This document shows, piece after piece, positions 9,523 to 18,758 of a stretch of 64,000 nucleotides of DNA (within the stretch, counting starts at the first letter, position 1; each line of letters begins with the position of its first letter). Both the position numbers and the translations under genes were made by a program. The notes beneath the pieces are model-generated. The model was not told the origin of the DNA. It did not search any database and saw only the letters and a list, made by a program, of their open reading frames with translations. The stretch is from Nocardiopsis sp. YSL2 (lineage in GTDB: Bacteria; Actinomycetota; Actinomycetes; Streptosporangiales; Streptosporangiaceae): assembly GCF_030555055.1 (NCBI RefSeq), contig NZ_JAMOAO010000001.1:3906001-3970000 (forward strand), given 5' to 3'.

Positions 9523-11688
9523 TCACTCCTGTCTGGCGGGTAGGCGGGCGGCGACCTGCGGGGGCAGCGTCTCGTGGCGCAGGTAGGACCGTGTGAACAC
9601 GCCGGTGCCGTGGGAGATGGAGCGCAGCTCGACCGCGTACCGCGTCATCTCCAGCGTGGGCACCTCGGCGCGGACCACGGACCGGCCGCCGTCGGCGGCC
9701 TCGGTGCCGACCACGCGTCCGCGGCGGGCGGACAGGTCGCTCATCACCGTGCCGAGGTAGGACTCGTCCATCTCCACGGTGACCTCGTCCACCGGCTCCA
9801 GCACCGACAGCTTCGCGGCGGTCGCGGCGTCCTTGAGCGCGAGGCGGCCCGCCTTCTGGAAGGCCATGTCGGAGGAGTCCACCGAGTGCGCCTTGCCGTC
9901 GTAGAGGGTCACGCGCAGATCCACCAACGGGTACCCGGAGTCCACGCCCTCGGCCATCTGCGCGCGCACGCCCTTCTCCACCGACGGGACGAACTGGCGC
10001 GGGACGACCCCGCCGACGATCTCGTCGACGAACTCCAGGCCCGAGCCCGACTCCAGCGGCTCCACCCTGATCCGGCAGACGCCGAACTCGCCGTGGCCGC
10101 CGCTCTGCTTGACGTTGCGGCCCATGCCCTGCGCGGGGACGGCGAAGGTCTCGCGCAGCGGCACCCGTACCGGACCCGTCCGCACGCGCACGCCGTGCCG
10201 GTGCTCCAGCCGGTCCAGGGCGGCGTCCAGGTGGGCCTCGCCCAGGCTCCACAGGACCATCTGGTGGGTCTCCGCGTTGACCTCGACCCGCAGTGAGGGG
10301 TCCTCGGCCACCAGGCGCGACACCGACTGCGACAGTTTGTCCTCGTCGGCGGCGGAGGCGGCGCTGACCGCCACCGGCAGCAGCGGCTGCGGGAAGCGCC
10401 AGGGCGAGACGCGCAGCGGCCGGTCCCGGCCGGAGATCGTGTCGCCCGTCCGGGCCGCGGGCAGCTTGGAGACCTGGCACAGGTCACCGGCGACGACCTG
10501 GCCCACCGGCCACGCGTCCCTGCCCAGCGTGACGTGCAGCGCGCCCAGGCGCTCGTCCTCGCCACTGCGGTCGTGCTCGTCGGAACCGGTCATGCCGCTG
10601 GGCACGCCGTGGCCGTGCAGGTGGACCGGGCTGTCGGAGGTGAGCGTGCCGGAGAAGACGCGTACGGTGCTGACCCGACCGACGTAGGGATCGCTGGTGG
10701 TGCTCAGGACCTCGGCGACCAGCGGGCCGTCGGGGTCGCAGGACAGTCCGTGCACCGGACGGCCGTCGGGTGCGACCACCTCAGGGAAGGAGCCCCGGGT
10801 CGGGTCCGGGCACGACAGCGGGAGTTCGCGCAGCAGCTCGCGCACGCCCACGCCCCGGGTGGGGCTGAGCGCCAGGACGGGATGGAAGCCGCCGGCGGCC
10901 ACGGCCTGCTTCAGGTCCGCGATGAGCAGGTCGGGGTCGAGTTCGCCGCCCTCCATGTAGCGCTCCATGAGGGCCTCGTCCTCGCTCTCGGTGATGACCT
11001 CCTCGATGAGGGTCTCCCGCAGAGGGCCGGCGGTCCCTCGCAGCCAGTCGGGGACCGGACGCGGCTCGGGGGCGGATCCCGATCCGCCCCCGTCGGAGTA
11101 GTCGTAGTAGCGCTCGGATACCAGGCCCCACACGCCCACCACGTGGCGGTCGTCCCCGGTGCCCTCGACGGCGGGCACGTAGGCGGGATGGACGCCGCTG
11201 CCGAAAGCCTCCTGGCACTGGGCGACCACGTCGTCGTAGTCGGCGCGCGGGTGGTCGATCTTGGTCACGGCCACGGCGCGGGGCATGCCCACGGCGGCGC
11301 ACTCCTGCCACAGCACGCGGGTGCGTCCGTCCACGCCGTCCAGGGCGGAGACGACGAACAGGGCGGCGTCGGCGCCGCGCAGCCCGGCGCGCATGGCGCC
11401 GATGAAGTCCGCGTATCCGGGGGTGTCGAGCAGGTTGACCTTGACGTCGCCCACCATGACCGGGTTGACGGTGAGGTGGACCGAGCGCTTCTGGCGGGTC
11501 TCGATCTCGTCGTGGTCGCTGACGGTCGTGCCGTCCTCCACGCGACCGGGCCGGGAGATCTCCCCGGCCGCGAAGAGCAGGGCCTCGACCAGGCTCGTCT
11601 TCCCGGCGCCCGTCGGACCGACGAGTGCGATGTTGCGGATGTTCTCGGGCCGATCGGCCCTCGGTACGGCTACGGCTCGATCTACCAT
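9523..11688 (-). CDS. Elongation factor G-like protein EF-G2
   Basis: A translational GTPase paralogue of 721 residues. G1 is GPTGAGKT at 24-31, G3 is DTPGYADF near 88, and G4 is TKID near 141. The C-terminal domains III-V follow with GYPLVDLRVTLYDGKAHSVDSS and SDLSARRGRV. It lacks a perfect EF-G match in several loops and fits the actinobacterial EF-G2 group, which is found beside the true fusA. Mycobacterial EF-G2 was reported to bind GTP without ribosome-stimulated hydrolysis, so its role is unsettled. ATG 11688 is chosen because the family begins just before the DRPENIRNIALVGP segment; the upstream extension looks non-coding. It is divergent from the CPBP gene, about 180 bases away. Confidence 0.88.
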   Translation of the reverse strand: MVDRAVAVPRADRPENIRNIALVGPTGAGKTSLVEALLFAAGEISRPGRVEDGTTVSDHDEIETRQKRSVHLTVNPVMVGDVKVNLLDTPGYADFIGAMRAGLRGADAALFVVSALDGVDGRTRVLWQECAAVGMPRAVAVTKIDHPRADYDDVVAQCQEAFGSGVHPAYVPAVEGTGDDRHVVGVWGLVSERYYDYSDGGGSGSAPEPRPVPDWLRGTAGPLRETLIEEVITESEDEALMERYMEGGELDPDLLIADLKQAVAAGGFHPVLALSPTRGVGVRELLRELPLSCPDPTRGSFPEVVAPDGRPVHGLSCDPDGPLVAEVLSTTSDPYVGRVSTVRVFSGTLTSDSPVHLHGHGVPSGMTGSDEHDRSGEDERLGALHVTLGRDAWPVGQVVAGDLCQVSKLPAARTGDTISGRDRPLRVSPWRFPQPLLPVAVSAASAADEDKLSQSVSRLVAEDPSLRVEVNAETHQMVLWSLGEAHLDAALDRLEHRHGVRVRTGPVRVPLRETFAVPAQGMGRNVKQSGGHGEFGVCRIRVEPLESGSGLEFVDEIVGGVVPRQFVPSVEKGVRAQMAEGVDSGYPLVDLRVTLYDGKAHSVDSSDMAFQKAGRLALKDAATAAKLSVLEPVDEVTVEMDESYLGTVMSDLSARRGRVVGTEAADGGRSVVRAEVPTLEMTRYAVELRSISHGTGVFTRSYLRHETLPPQVAARLPARQE

Positions 11689-11856
11689 CCCTGCTGCCCA
11701 GCCCTTCGGCGCGTTCGGGGCGACGCACGGGGTGGTACGTGCCACCGCCCACGATGTGACCTGTGACACTCTCTACGGTCGCTGTTCATCCCCCCGTCCA
11801 CAAGAGGTCATCGGGTCCGGAATCCGTCATGTGCGCAATGCGGGCTTTGGGAGCCC

Positions 11857-11862
11857 TACTAT
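11857..11862 (+). promoter_or_regulatory. -10 hexamer of a leaderless gene
   Basis: TACTAT lies with six bases between it and the GTG at 11869, so transcription would start at or next to the start codon. No ribosome-binding site is present. The -35 region is not recognisable. Confidence 0.6.
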
Positions 11863-11868
11863 TGCCCC

Positions 11869-13041
11869 GTGCCTTGGTCGGAGACTCTCCCTCAGTTCAG
11901 CCTCGCCGGGACCGTGCTGACGGTCCTGCTGCTCCTCTTCGCGGCGTTCGGCGAACCCTTCCTCGGTCGGCTCGCGTTCGCCCGCCTGGCCCGCAGCCGC
12001 CACGACGGCGGGCGAGCCCTGCGGCGCCTGTACGCCGTCACGGTGGCGACCCATGTCCTGTGGGGGCTGCTGGTCCTCGCGGTCCTGCTGCTCTCACCGG
12101 GGCTGGGCGCCGGTGACCTCGGCCTGCGGGTCCCCGAAGCCTGGGGGCCGATCGCGGGCGGCGCCGTCGGCGGACTCCTCGCGCTGGCCGTGCTGTGGAT
12201 CCTCACCCACGGGCTGCCGTTCCGGCGGTCCGGCCAGGGGAGGAGGAGCGGGCGCAGGGGGTCCGGCCACCGGGGGAGCCGGGCGTCGAACGCGCCCGTG
12301 TCACTCCCCGAGCCCGGGCGCCACCCCCAGGGCCTCCTGGTGCCGCGGACGACGGTCGAGCGCCTGCTGGCCGGCGGCGCGGCGGTGACCGGCGGCGTGT
12401 TCGGGGAGCTGCTCTACCGAGGGCTGTTCATCGTCCTGGTGGCGGGGATGGGCGTACCGCTGTGGATCGCCGCGGTCCTGTCCGTGCTGCTGTTCTCGGT
12501 CGCCCACGTCTACCAGGGCTGGTGGGGCCTGGTCAGCGCCGGCGCCTCGGGCGCCCTGTTCACGATCCTCTACCTGGGCACGGAGAGCCTGTGGGTGCCG
12601 ATGGCCGTGCACGTGGCCCTGAACCTGCGCTCCCTGGTGTTCCCGCCCGCCTCCGCCCGCGCCGACCTCGACGACGGCGACGAGTACGACGGGTACGACG
12701 AGTACCCGGACGAAGCGGCGACCTATGACGACCGTCCCTACGACGAGCAGCCTGACGGGGACCGGCCCTACGACGAGCGCCCCCACGGCGAGCGGGGCGC
12801 GGACGCCCACGGTTACGGCGAGCCGAGTGGCGGCGACGGCCGGGGCCACGGGCAGGCCCCGCTGTACCCCGAGCCGCCCTACGGCGCGCCCGCTCCCGCG
12901 ACGGACCCGCGCCCCTACGAGGAGCGCTACGGCGACCGCCCGGCCCCACCGAACCCGTACGCGCCGGGTCCCGGCTTCCACGACGGGCAGCAGTCCTCCT
13001 ACGGCGACCAGTACGAGCAGTCCTTCCGCGACCGGCCCTGA
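11869..13041 (+). CDS. CPBP-family intramembrane metalloprotease with Tyr/Asp-rich tail
   Basis: A 390-residue protein with about eight hydrophobic segments in residues 8-265. The CPBP (Abi, CAAX-like) motifs are present in altered form: GELLYRG, with E180 and R184 but glycine where the first glutamate of EExxxR is expected; FSVAHVYQG; and HVALNL near the end of the domain. A charged cytoplasmic loop rich in Arg/Ser fills about 120-160. Residues from about 265 on form a disordered tail of repeated YDDRPYDE/PYDERPHGE-like units. Family members cleave prenylated or other membrane peptides, or act in bacteriocin self-immunity; the substrate here is unknown. The start is GTG 11869, apparently leaderless. 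Confidence 0.8.
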   Translation: MPWSETLPQFSLAGTVLTVLLLLFAAFGEPFLGRLAFARLARSRHDGGRALRRLYAVTVATHVLWGLLVLAVLLLSPGLGAGDLGLRVPEAWGPIAGGAVGGLLALAVLWILTHGLPFRRSGQGRRSGRRGSGHRGSRASNAPVSLPEPGRHPQGLLVPRTTVERLLAGGAAVTGGVFGELLYRGLFIVLVAGMGVPLWIAAVLSVLLFSVAHVYQGWWGLVSAGASGALFTILYLGTESLWVPMAVHVALNLRSLVFPPASARADLDDGDEYDGYDEYPDEAATYDDRPYDEQPDGDRPYDERPHGERGADAHGYGEPSGGDGRGHGQAPLYPEPPYGAPAPATDPRPYEERYGDRPAPPNPYAPGPGFHDGQQSSYGDQYEQSFRDRP

Positions 13042-13110
13042 TCGCGTCCGCGACCGCGACACACCCGGGCCGGATCCACACGCTCGGCGCGCGTCGGGCA
13101 GGATGGACGG

Positions 13111-13902
13111 GTGTCTGACGCAATCGACCATCCACTGTCCCGGCCCCAGGACCGCCGGTTCTGGCTGACGACGTCCGACGGCGTCGGTATCGACGCCGTT
13201 CTGCGGCGCGGCGCCGAACCGAGTGACACGGCCGTCGTCCTCGCCAACGGGTTCACCGGCACCTACCGCAACCCGCACACGCGGGCCATCGCCGAGACCC
13301 TGCTGCCGGTCGGCGACGTGATGACGTTCGACTTCCGCGGCCACCACGGCTCCGGTGGCCACAGCACCGTCGGCAACGCCGAGATCCACGACCTGGAGGC
13401 CGTCGTCGCCCGGCTGAGGACGCTCGGCTACACGACCGTGGCCACCGTCGGCTTCTCCATGGGCGCGGCCGTGGCCGTCCGGCACGCCGCCATCTTCGGC
13501 GGGGTCGACGCCGTCGTCTCGGTCAGCGCGCCCAGTCGCTGGTACTACCGGGGCACCCGCCGCATGCGCCTGCTCCACGTCGGCATCGGGCGCACCGCCG
13601 GGCGCTTCTTCCTCGAGCGCTTCCGCAAGGTGCGCGTCACCGACCGCCGCTGGGACCCCCGCCCGGCCGAGCCGCGGGAGGTCGCGGGGGAGATCAGTCC
13701 GACTCCGCTGCTCGTGGTGCACGGTGACGCCGACACCTACTTCCCGATCGCGCACGCCCTGGCCATCCACGAGGCCGCCGGCGAACCCCGGGACCTGTGG
13801 ATCGTTCCGGGCATGGGGCACGCGGAACGGGCCGTCACCCCCGAGCTGTCGGCGCGTCTGCGCGACTGGCTCCGCGAACGGCTGGGTCCTTCCGAGAGCT
13901 GA
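13111..13902 (+). CDS. Alpha/beta hydrolase
   Basis: A 263-residue soluble alpha/beta-hydrolase fold protein. The nucleophile elbow is GFSMGA with S116, the acid is in HGDADTYFP near residue 208, and the histidine is in PGMGHAE near residue 234, giving a complete Ser-Asp-His triad. NGFTGTYRNP early in the chain forms the oxyanion-side loop, and DFRGHHGSGG matches the typical RGxGxS region. The substrate class (ester, thioester or peptide) cannot be told. The GTG start at 13111 has CAGGAT six bases upstream and no ribosome site, so it may be leaderless. It follows the CPBP gene by 69 bases and precedes the MFS gene by 58. Confidence 0.85.
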   Translation: MSDAIDHPLSRPQDRRFWLTTSDGVGIDAVLRRGAEPSDTAVVLANGFTGTYRNPHTRAIAETLLPVGDVMTFDFRGHHGSGGHSTVGNAEIHDLEAVVARLRTLGYTTVATVGFSMGAAVAVRHAAIFGGVDAVVSVSAPSRWYYRGTRRMRLLHVGIGRTAGRFFLERFRKVRVTDRRWDPRPAEPREVAGEISPTPLLVVHGDADTYFPIAHALAIHEAAGEPRDLWIVPGMGHAERAVTPELSARLRDWLRERLGPSES

Positions 13903-13960
13903 GCACGGGACGGGCGGGGGCGGCGTCGACAGGACCGCCAGGGTCTACTACAAAGGAGGG

Positions 13961-15268
13961 ATGACCCGACCCCGTACGCCCTCGTCCCGCCGCGGAGCGG
14001 GCGCCCAGGACGCCTCCCGCGATCGGCTGCCAGGTCTGGGCGGCCGGGGGTTCGCGCTGTTGATCGCGGCGACCGCTGTGGGCCTGTGCGGGTTCGCCGC
14101 CGTGCTGCCGCTGGTCCCCCTCTGGGCCAGCCGGGGCGGCGCGGGCGAGTTCGGCGCCGGGAGTACGACGGCGGCCTTCATGCTCACCACCGTCCTCACA
14201 CAGCTCACCATGCCCTGGATGCTGGAGCGGGGCGGCTACCGGTGGGCCTTCCCCGTGGGCTGTCTGATCATGGGGCTGCCCACACCCCTCTTCGCCGCGA
14301 CGGCCGACCTGGCTCCGCTGATCGCGGTCTCCGCGCTGCGGGGTGTCGGGTTCGGCATGGTCAGCGTGGCCGGGACGGCCCTGGCCGCGCGACTCGTACC
14401 GAACGAGCAGGTCGGGCGGGCCACCGGCTACTACGGACTGGCCGTCGGCCTCCCGCAGGTCGTCATCCTGCCCGGCGGGGTGGCACTGGCCCTGCAGATC
14501 GGCTTCGACACCGCGTTCTGGATCACCGGCGCCTGCTCCGTGGCGGGGGCCGCGCTGGCCGCCGGGATCTGGTTCGCCGACGGCGGGCGCAACCGGTCGG
14601 CACTGCGGTCGGCCCCGCGCCGTGGAGGCGCGGGCGACGTCGGCCCCGTCGGACTCCCGCTCCTGCTGGTCCTGGCGGCGCCCCTGGCCATCATGCTCGT
14701 GGCCGCCACGTCGGCGAGCACGGTCATCACGTTCCTGGCCATCCCGCTGGAGCAGGCCGCGTGGCTGGTCAGCGGCACGCTGGCGGCCCTGGCACTGGCC
14801 GTCGTCGCGGGCCGGTGGACCGCGGGGATGCTGCACGACCGCCACCGGCGCGCGCTGCTGCTCCTGCCGGGCGTGGCCGGCGCGGTCATCGGCCTGGCGC
14901 TGGTGACCGCGGGGCTGTGGACCGTGACCGGGGAGGGTCCGGCGCCCGGTCCGGCCGCCGCGGCCCTGGTACTGGCGGGAGCGGCCCTCTTCGGACTCGG
15001 GTTCGGCGCCGTGCAGAACGAGACCGTCATGCTCATGCTCAACCGCGCGGGCCCCGCCGGGTACGGGCGGGCCAGCGCGGTGTGGAACATCGGCTTCGAC
15101 GCCGGCTCTGGCGTGGGCGCGATGGGCATGGGGCTGGTCATCCAGCTCATGGGCTACGGCCCGGCGTTCGCCCTGCTGGCGGTGCTGCTCGCCGGGGTCC
15201 TCCCGCTGGCCCTCACCGGCCGGGAACGCCCCGCACCCGCGCCCGCACCCGGGACGAAGGCCCGATAG
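13961..15268 (+). CDS. MFS transporter
   Basis: A 435-residue protein with about twelve hydrophobic helices, of typical length for the major facilitator superfamily. The first ~30 residues are a basic cytoplasmic leader. GVGFGMVSVAGTALAARLVP fits the helix 4-5 region and ATGYYGLAVGLPQV the following helix. A central loop near residues 210-230 (arginine-rich) splits two six-helix bundles. It is probably a drug or metabolite exporter; the substrate is unknown. ATG 13961 is preceded by AAAGGAGGG with an unusually short gap of about two bases, so initiation could instead be assisted by an upstream promoter close to the start. Confidence 0.83.
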   Translation: MTRPRTPSSRRGAGAQDASRDRLPGLGGRGFALLIAATAVGLCGFAAVLPLVPLWASRGGAGEFGAGSTTAAFMLTTVLTQLTMPWMLERGGYRWAFPVGCLIMGLPTPLFAATADLAPLIAVSALRGVGFGMVSVAGTALAARLVPNEQVGRATGYYGLAVGLPQVVILPGGVALALQIGFDTAFWITGACSVAGAALAAGIWFADGGRNRSALRSAPRRGGAGDVGPVGLPLLLVLAAPLAIMLVAATSASTVITFLAIPLEQAAWLVSGTLAALALAVVAGRWTAGMLHDRHRRALLLLPGVAGAVIGLALVTAGLWTVTGEGPAPGPAAAALVLAGAALFGLGFGAVQNETVMLMLNRAGPAGYGRASAVWNIGFDAGSGVGAMGMGLVIQLMGYGPAFALLAVLLAGVLPLALTGRERPAPAPAPGTKAR

Positions 15269-15283
15269 GGCCCACATCGGGCC
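15259..15283. terminator. Hairpin overlapping the MFS stop codon
   Basis: GGCCCGAT (15259-15266) pairs with ATCGGGCC (15276-15283) around a 9-base loop. It spans the stop codon of the MFS gene and faces the converging secreted-protein gene, so it can serve both. Confidence 0.65.
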
Positions 15284-15323
15284 AAGGCAGGAGGGGCTGC
15301 GCCGCGGGCGTCCGTCACACGCC

Positions 15324-16295
15324 CTAGTTGACCGACGAGATGTGCACGTGGTCGTAGTGGTTGGCCGTCGCGCCGCCGCGGTCGTTCATGAACACCCACT
15401 GGCGGTTGCTCCGGTGCCAGATCCGCTGCTTCCAGATGACGTAGTCCACGCCGAGGCGGTCGGCGTTGTTGATCGCGTACTGGGCGATCTGGTCGCCGAG
15501 CGCGTTGTTCTCGCCCGACGGGATGGCGCCACCGGAACTCATCATGAAGTCGCAGGCGCGGCCGTCGCCGTGGTCGTCGGCGCTGGGCCGCCAGCAGCCG
15601 ACGGGGTAGGGCGCACCATAGGTCATGATGATGTCGTCGCGGATCCCGGCCATACGGGCCGTGGTCGACCCCCAGCCGCCGCCCATGGCGCTCTCGGGGA
15701 TCGTGCCGTTGCCGGGAGTCTCCGGGATCTGTGACTCCTCGTACTCCTCGATCTCGGCCTCGACCTCCTCGCGCTGGTCCTCCAGGGACTCGACGAGCTC
15801 GGCGGCCTCCTCCAGCTCCTCGGTGAGCTCGGTGGTGACCTCCTCCTGCTCGTCGCGCGTCTCGATGAGCTCGGAGATCTGATCGGCCTGGCTCTGGCCC
15901 AGATAGGTCAGCGTCGCGGCGTCGGAGAACATGTCCTCGGGATCGCTGGAGAAGACGACCTGCAGCGCCGGATCGAAGCCGCTGTTGTTCTTGTACTGGG
16001 CCGAGGCGATGCCCGAGACGCCCGATCGGGAGCCCTCCAGGCGCTCCTCGACCTCCTCCAGGTCCTCCTGGGCCCGCTCGACCCGGTCCTTGATCTCGTT
16101 GTACTGGAGCAGCTCGCCGCCGTAGCTCTCCTCGAGCTCCTCGGCGCGCTCGTTCAGCGCGTCGATGTCGATCTCGTCGTCCGGCTCGGCGTAGGCGGCT
16201 CCGGGCACGGTCAGCAGCAGTGCCAGGGAGACCGCGCCGACGGAGAGCGCGGCTCGGCCTGCGCGTGGGACTCGGAATCGGGGGCTGGGTGTCAT
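15324..16295 (-). CDS. Secreted coiled-coil protein with cell-wall-type C-terminal domain
   Basis: A 323-residue exported protein. A signal peptide covers about residues 1-36 and ends at VPGAAYA followed by EPDDE. Residues ~40-190 are a long Glu-rich coiled coil, similar to the N-terminal helical regions that control NlpC/P60 hydrolases. The last ~120 residues, with DGRACDFMMS, GVDYVIWKQRIW and TANHYDHVHIS, resemble a C-terminal domain found in many actinobacterial secreted proteins and related to LAS-type D,D-peptidases; the His/Asp pattern fits a zinc site. No NlpC/P60 cysteine is present. Two adjacent ATGs exist; the second (16295) has better spacing from GGAG. A role in peptidoglycan remodelling is likely but inferred. 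Confidence 0.8.
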   Translation of the reverse strand: MTPSPRFRVPRAGRAALSVGAVSLALLLTVPGAAYAEPDDEIDIDALNERAEELEESYGGELLQYNEIKDRVERAQEDLEEVEERLEGSRSGVSGIASAQYKNNSGFDPALQVVFSSDPEDMFSDAATLTYLGQSQADQISELIETRDEQEEVTTELTEELEEAAELVESLEDQREEVEAEIEEYEESQIPETPGNGTIPESAMGGGWGSTTARMAGIRDDIIMTYGAPYPVGCWRPSADDHGDGRACDFMMSSGGAIPSGENNALGDQIAQYAINNADRLGVDYVIWKQRIWHRSNRQWVFMNDRGGATANHYDHVHISSVN

Positions 16296-16499
16296 CATCT
16301 GCTCCGTGGACGGTCTGAGCGCATTCGGTGGGCCGACGGCGACACATGGGGTGCCGTGGGGCGGGAGATGCTCAGCAGACCTTGCGAGATCTCTGGCGTC
16401 TGGTGCTCAATCAGGTGTTCGGGGGCAAGAGCGGGGATGTGTCCGAAGATACCCGGAGTCGGTGACCGCACGTGGCCGGACACGGGGAACGGGCGGTCC

Positions 16500-17054
16500 T
16501 CAGGCGGTGCCGCCGAAGGCACTCGGCAGTTGGACGCCGGCGGGCTCGGGCGTCTCGGCGGGCATGAACCAGTCGGAGCGACGGACGTCACGCAGGGCCC
16601 GGCGCCGGGTCGCGGGATCGAGGCGGTCGAGGTAGAGCATGCCGTCCAGGTGGTCGGTCTCGTGCTGCAGGCACCGCGCCATCAGGCCGGTGCCCTCGAC
16701 GGTGACCGGCTCGTTGCGCAGGTCGACGCCGGTGACGACGGCGCGCTCGGCCCGGCGTGTGGAATACCACAGACGCGGCACCGACAGGCAGCCCTCCTCG
16801 TCCTCCTGCGTCTCCTCGGACAGTTCGGCGATCTCGGGGTTGATCACGTAGCCGATGCGGTCGTCGACGTTGTAGCTGAACACGCGCAGTCCCACACCGA
16901 TCTGGGTGGCTGCGAGCCCGGCACGACCGGGGGCGTCCACGGTGTCCAGGAGGTCCTGGACCAGGGCCGCGGTGTGCTGGTCGAACTTGGTGACGGGCGT
17001 GGTCCGGGTGACGAGGACGGGGTCGCCGAACCGGACGATGGGGCGCATGCTCAT
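16500..17054 (-). CDS. def: Peptide deformylase
   Basis: A 184-residue Fe/Zn hydrolase that removes the N-formyl group from nascent proteins. All three family motifs are intact: GLAATQIGV, EGCLSVP with metal ligand C89, and QHETDHLDG with H131, E132 and H135. Length is normal. The ATG at 17054 is chosen because TACTCT ends seven bases upstream, fitting a leaderless transcript; ATG 17048, two codons later, is the alternative. It stands between the secreted protein and a nucleotidyltransferase, not next to fmt as in many bacteria. Streptomycetes carry several def paralogues, so this may not be the only copy. Confidence 0.95.
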   Translation of the reverse strand: MSMRPIVRFGDPVLVTRTTPVTKFDQHTAALVQDLLDTVDAPGRAGLAATQIGVGLRVFSYNVDDRIGYVINPEIAELSEETQEDEEGCLSVPRLWYSTRRAERAVVTGVDLRNEPVTVEGTGLMARCLQHETDHLDGMLYLDRLDPATRRRALRDVRRSDWFMPAETPEPAGVQLPSAFGGTA

Positions 17055-17061
17055 GCCCCAC

Positions 17062-17067
17062 AGAGTA
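17062..17067 (-). promoter_or_regulatory. -10 hexamer of def (leaderless)
   Basis: On the minus strand TACTCT lies with seven bases between it and the ATG of def. The spacing places the first transcribed base at the start codon. Confidence 0.55.
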
Positions 17068-17115
17068 GCCGGGCCGGGGGAGGGGGCGGTGCGGCATGCG
17101 GGTGTACGGCGGGGT

Positions 17116-17928
17116 TCAGGCGGCCAGGCTGGGGCGCAGCGACTCGTCCAGCACCATCTCGATGTAGTCCAGGGCGGCCCGGCGGCGCGCCAGGGCGTTC
17201 TCGTACAGCGACGGCGCCTGGACGCCGCGGCGCACGCGCAGGCACTCGTTGACGATCCGCTGCCAGCGGTCGGGGAAGGCGTGCAGTGCGTAGGCGCCCG
17301 CGCCTGACTTGGAGGTGATCTCGCCGGTCTTGAGGGTGAAGTGCAGACGGCTGACGCTGAGCACGCTCCAGGAGGGGGCGAGCGAGCCCAGGACCGCGAG
17401 GCCGCGCGGAGTGACGAGTCTTCCGGCCCGTTCGCGCCAGCGCCGCCAGTGCTCGTCCAGGGAGCCCAGCGACCACGCACGCAGGCTCTCGGGCTCGTCC
17501 CACACGTCGAGTTCGACCGGGTGCGGGCCCCGGACCGGGACGCCGCGTTCGGCGAGGATGTGCCAGGTGGCGGGGTTGACGTCGGAGCTGGCGCGCTCGC
17601 GGAAGCGGCCGCCGACCACGGAGGGGAGGGGGCCGCAGGAGGCGGAGTCGCGGGTGAGGTGGTCCCAGGTGACGTGGACGCCGTTGAACTGGGGCCGCGG
17701 CAGGTCCGAGCGGGTACGCGCGTGCGCGCGGCGCAGCTGCTCGATCTCGCGGGTGCCGGGGGTGTCCGCGGTGACGATGACGAAGTCGACGTCGCTGGTG
17801 TGCGGTCGGTAGTCGCCGAGGGCGACCGAACCGGTCAGATAGAGGCCTTCGACCAGGCCGGGGGCCTCCTGGTCCGCGTTGGCGAGGAAGGTCTGGGCCA
17901 GCGTCTGCACCCGAGGGTGGACGGCCAT
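17116..17928 (-). CDS. Nucleotidyltransferase-domain protein (AadA-like)
   Basis: A 270-residue protein. The polymerase-beta-type nucleotidyltransferase motif GSVALGDYRPHTSDVDF gives GS at 33-34 and the metal aspartates D46 and D48. The C-terminal half is helical with an AadA-like layout, including SRLHFTLKTGEITSK and ALDYIEMVL. AadA enzymes adenylylate streptomycin and spectinomycin, but many chromosomal homologues in actinomycetes have no known drug target, so resistance should not be assumed. ATG 17928 is chosen because GGAG lies six bases upstream. It is separated from def by about 60 bases in the same direction and has its own long upstream region. Confidence 0.75.
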   Translation of the reverse strand: MAVHPRVQTLAQTFLANADQEAPGLVEGLYLTGSVALGDYRPHTSDVDFVIVTADTPGTREIEQLRRAHARTRSDLPRPQFNGVHVTWDHLTRDSASCGPLPSVVGGRFRERASSDVNPATWHILAERGVPVRGPHPVELDVWDEPESLRAWSLGSLDEHWRRWRERAGRLVTPRGLAVLGSLAPSWSVLSVSRLHFTLKTGEITSKSGAGAYALHAFPDRWQRIVNECLRVRRGVQAPSLYENALARRRAALDYIEMVLDESLRPSLAA

Positions 17929-18758
17929 GCTCACTCCAGTCTGATGGTGGGTTCGTGCGCGCGACCTGGTGTGGGTAGGACCGGCTCGCTGTGGCTCGGG
18001 CTCGGCCCTGCGCCTGTTGGGGCCGCTGGGGCTATCGCCTTCTCTCCCCAAGTCTGGGCGGGTGCGCTGATGATGGCAAGTGATCACGCCGGACTTGCAT
18101 CCTGTCTCCCCACGTCACGTGGTGTACGGCTATGCCGGAGAGGGGGAGCTCGCACCCTTGACAGATCCGCGGCCCGTATGCAAAAGGGCTGCTGTGGCCC
18201 TCGCGCGGGCGCGAAGCGGGCGCGCCACGAGCGATGGGCCCGGGGCGATATCGCCGGGGTGCTTCGTGCCCGTTCCTCCGGCGCGCGGGGCGGGGTCGGT
18301 TCGCGCGTCGGCGTGCGCAATCCTCCGCACGTGCATACGCACGGTTCTTTGCATGGGATTCTTTTGCCGTGGCTTTTCGCTAGAGAACTCTGCGTGAAAG
18401 CGGGGCGGTCCGCGGAGGCCATTCCGAGTGTGGCGTCCGCCATGTTCTACTCGTCGGTAACACCGTAACCGCAAGGGATCCGTGCTCGTGTTCGCTGGTC
18501 GGGGCGTCATCGGACCTGCCGTATGCGCGGGCACTCCCGGCCGTTCGCCGGAAGGCGGTGCACAGCACAGGCCGCAGATGTGGACACGCCCCATCTTTTC
18601 GGCGATTGTTAGGATTCACCAAGCCTCCCCCAGGTGATACCCATCACAGCCATTGTTCTTTGTTTTCATCCGTGTAACACGAGAGCACCCTCCCGAAACT
18701 GTGCCTCATTACCGTCTGGGGAGAACGGCAGATCTCGCAGCGATTCCAAGGAGCCGGA
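17929..18758. other. 830-base region with no recognised gene
   Basis: Reading frames here are short or lack coding character. Several patches are clearly lower in G+C than the surroundings, for example around 18340-18375 and 18600-18710. Visible items are TTGACA at 18159, a 12-base perfect palindrome GGCGATATCGCC at 18244-18255, and TAGGAT at 18610 as a possible -10. No tRNA, tmRNA, RNase P or SRP RNA signature was found. It is the longest unexplained stretch in the window. Confidence 0.5.

Noticed and set aside
16299..16499. c-di-AMP (ydaO-type) riboswitch before the secreted cell-wall protein
   Set aside because: Such switches often precede cell-wall hydrolase genes in actinobacteria, but I could not find their conserved core in this leader.
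18130..18594. Minus-strand frame of about 150 codons in the 830-base gap
   Set aside because: Composition is Arg/Pro/Gly-rich with many rare combinations, no ribosome site and no domain; it looks like a chance frame.
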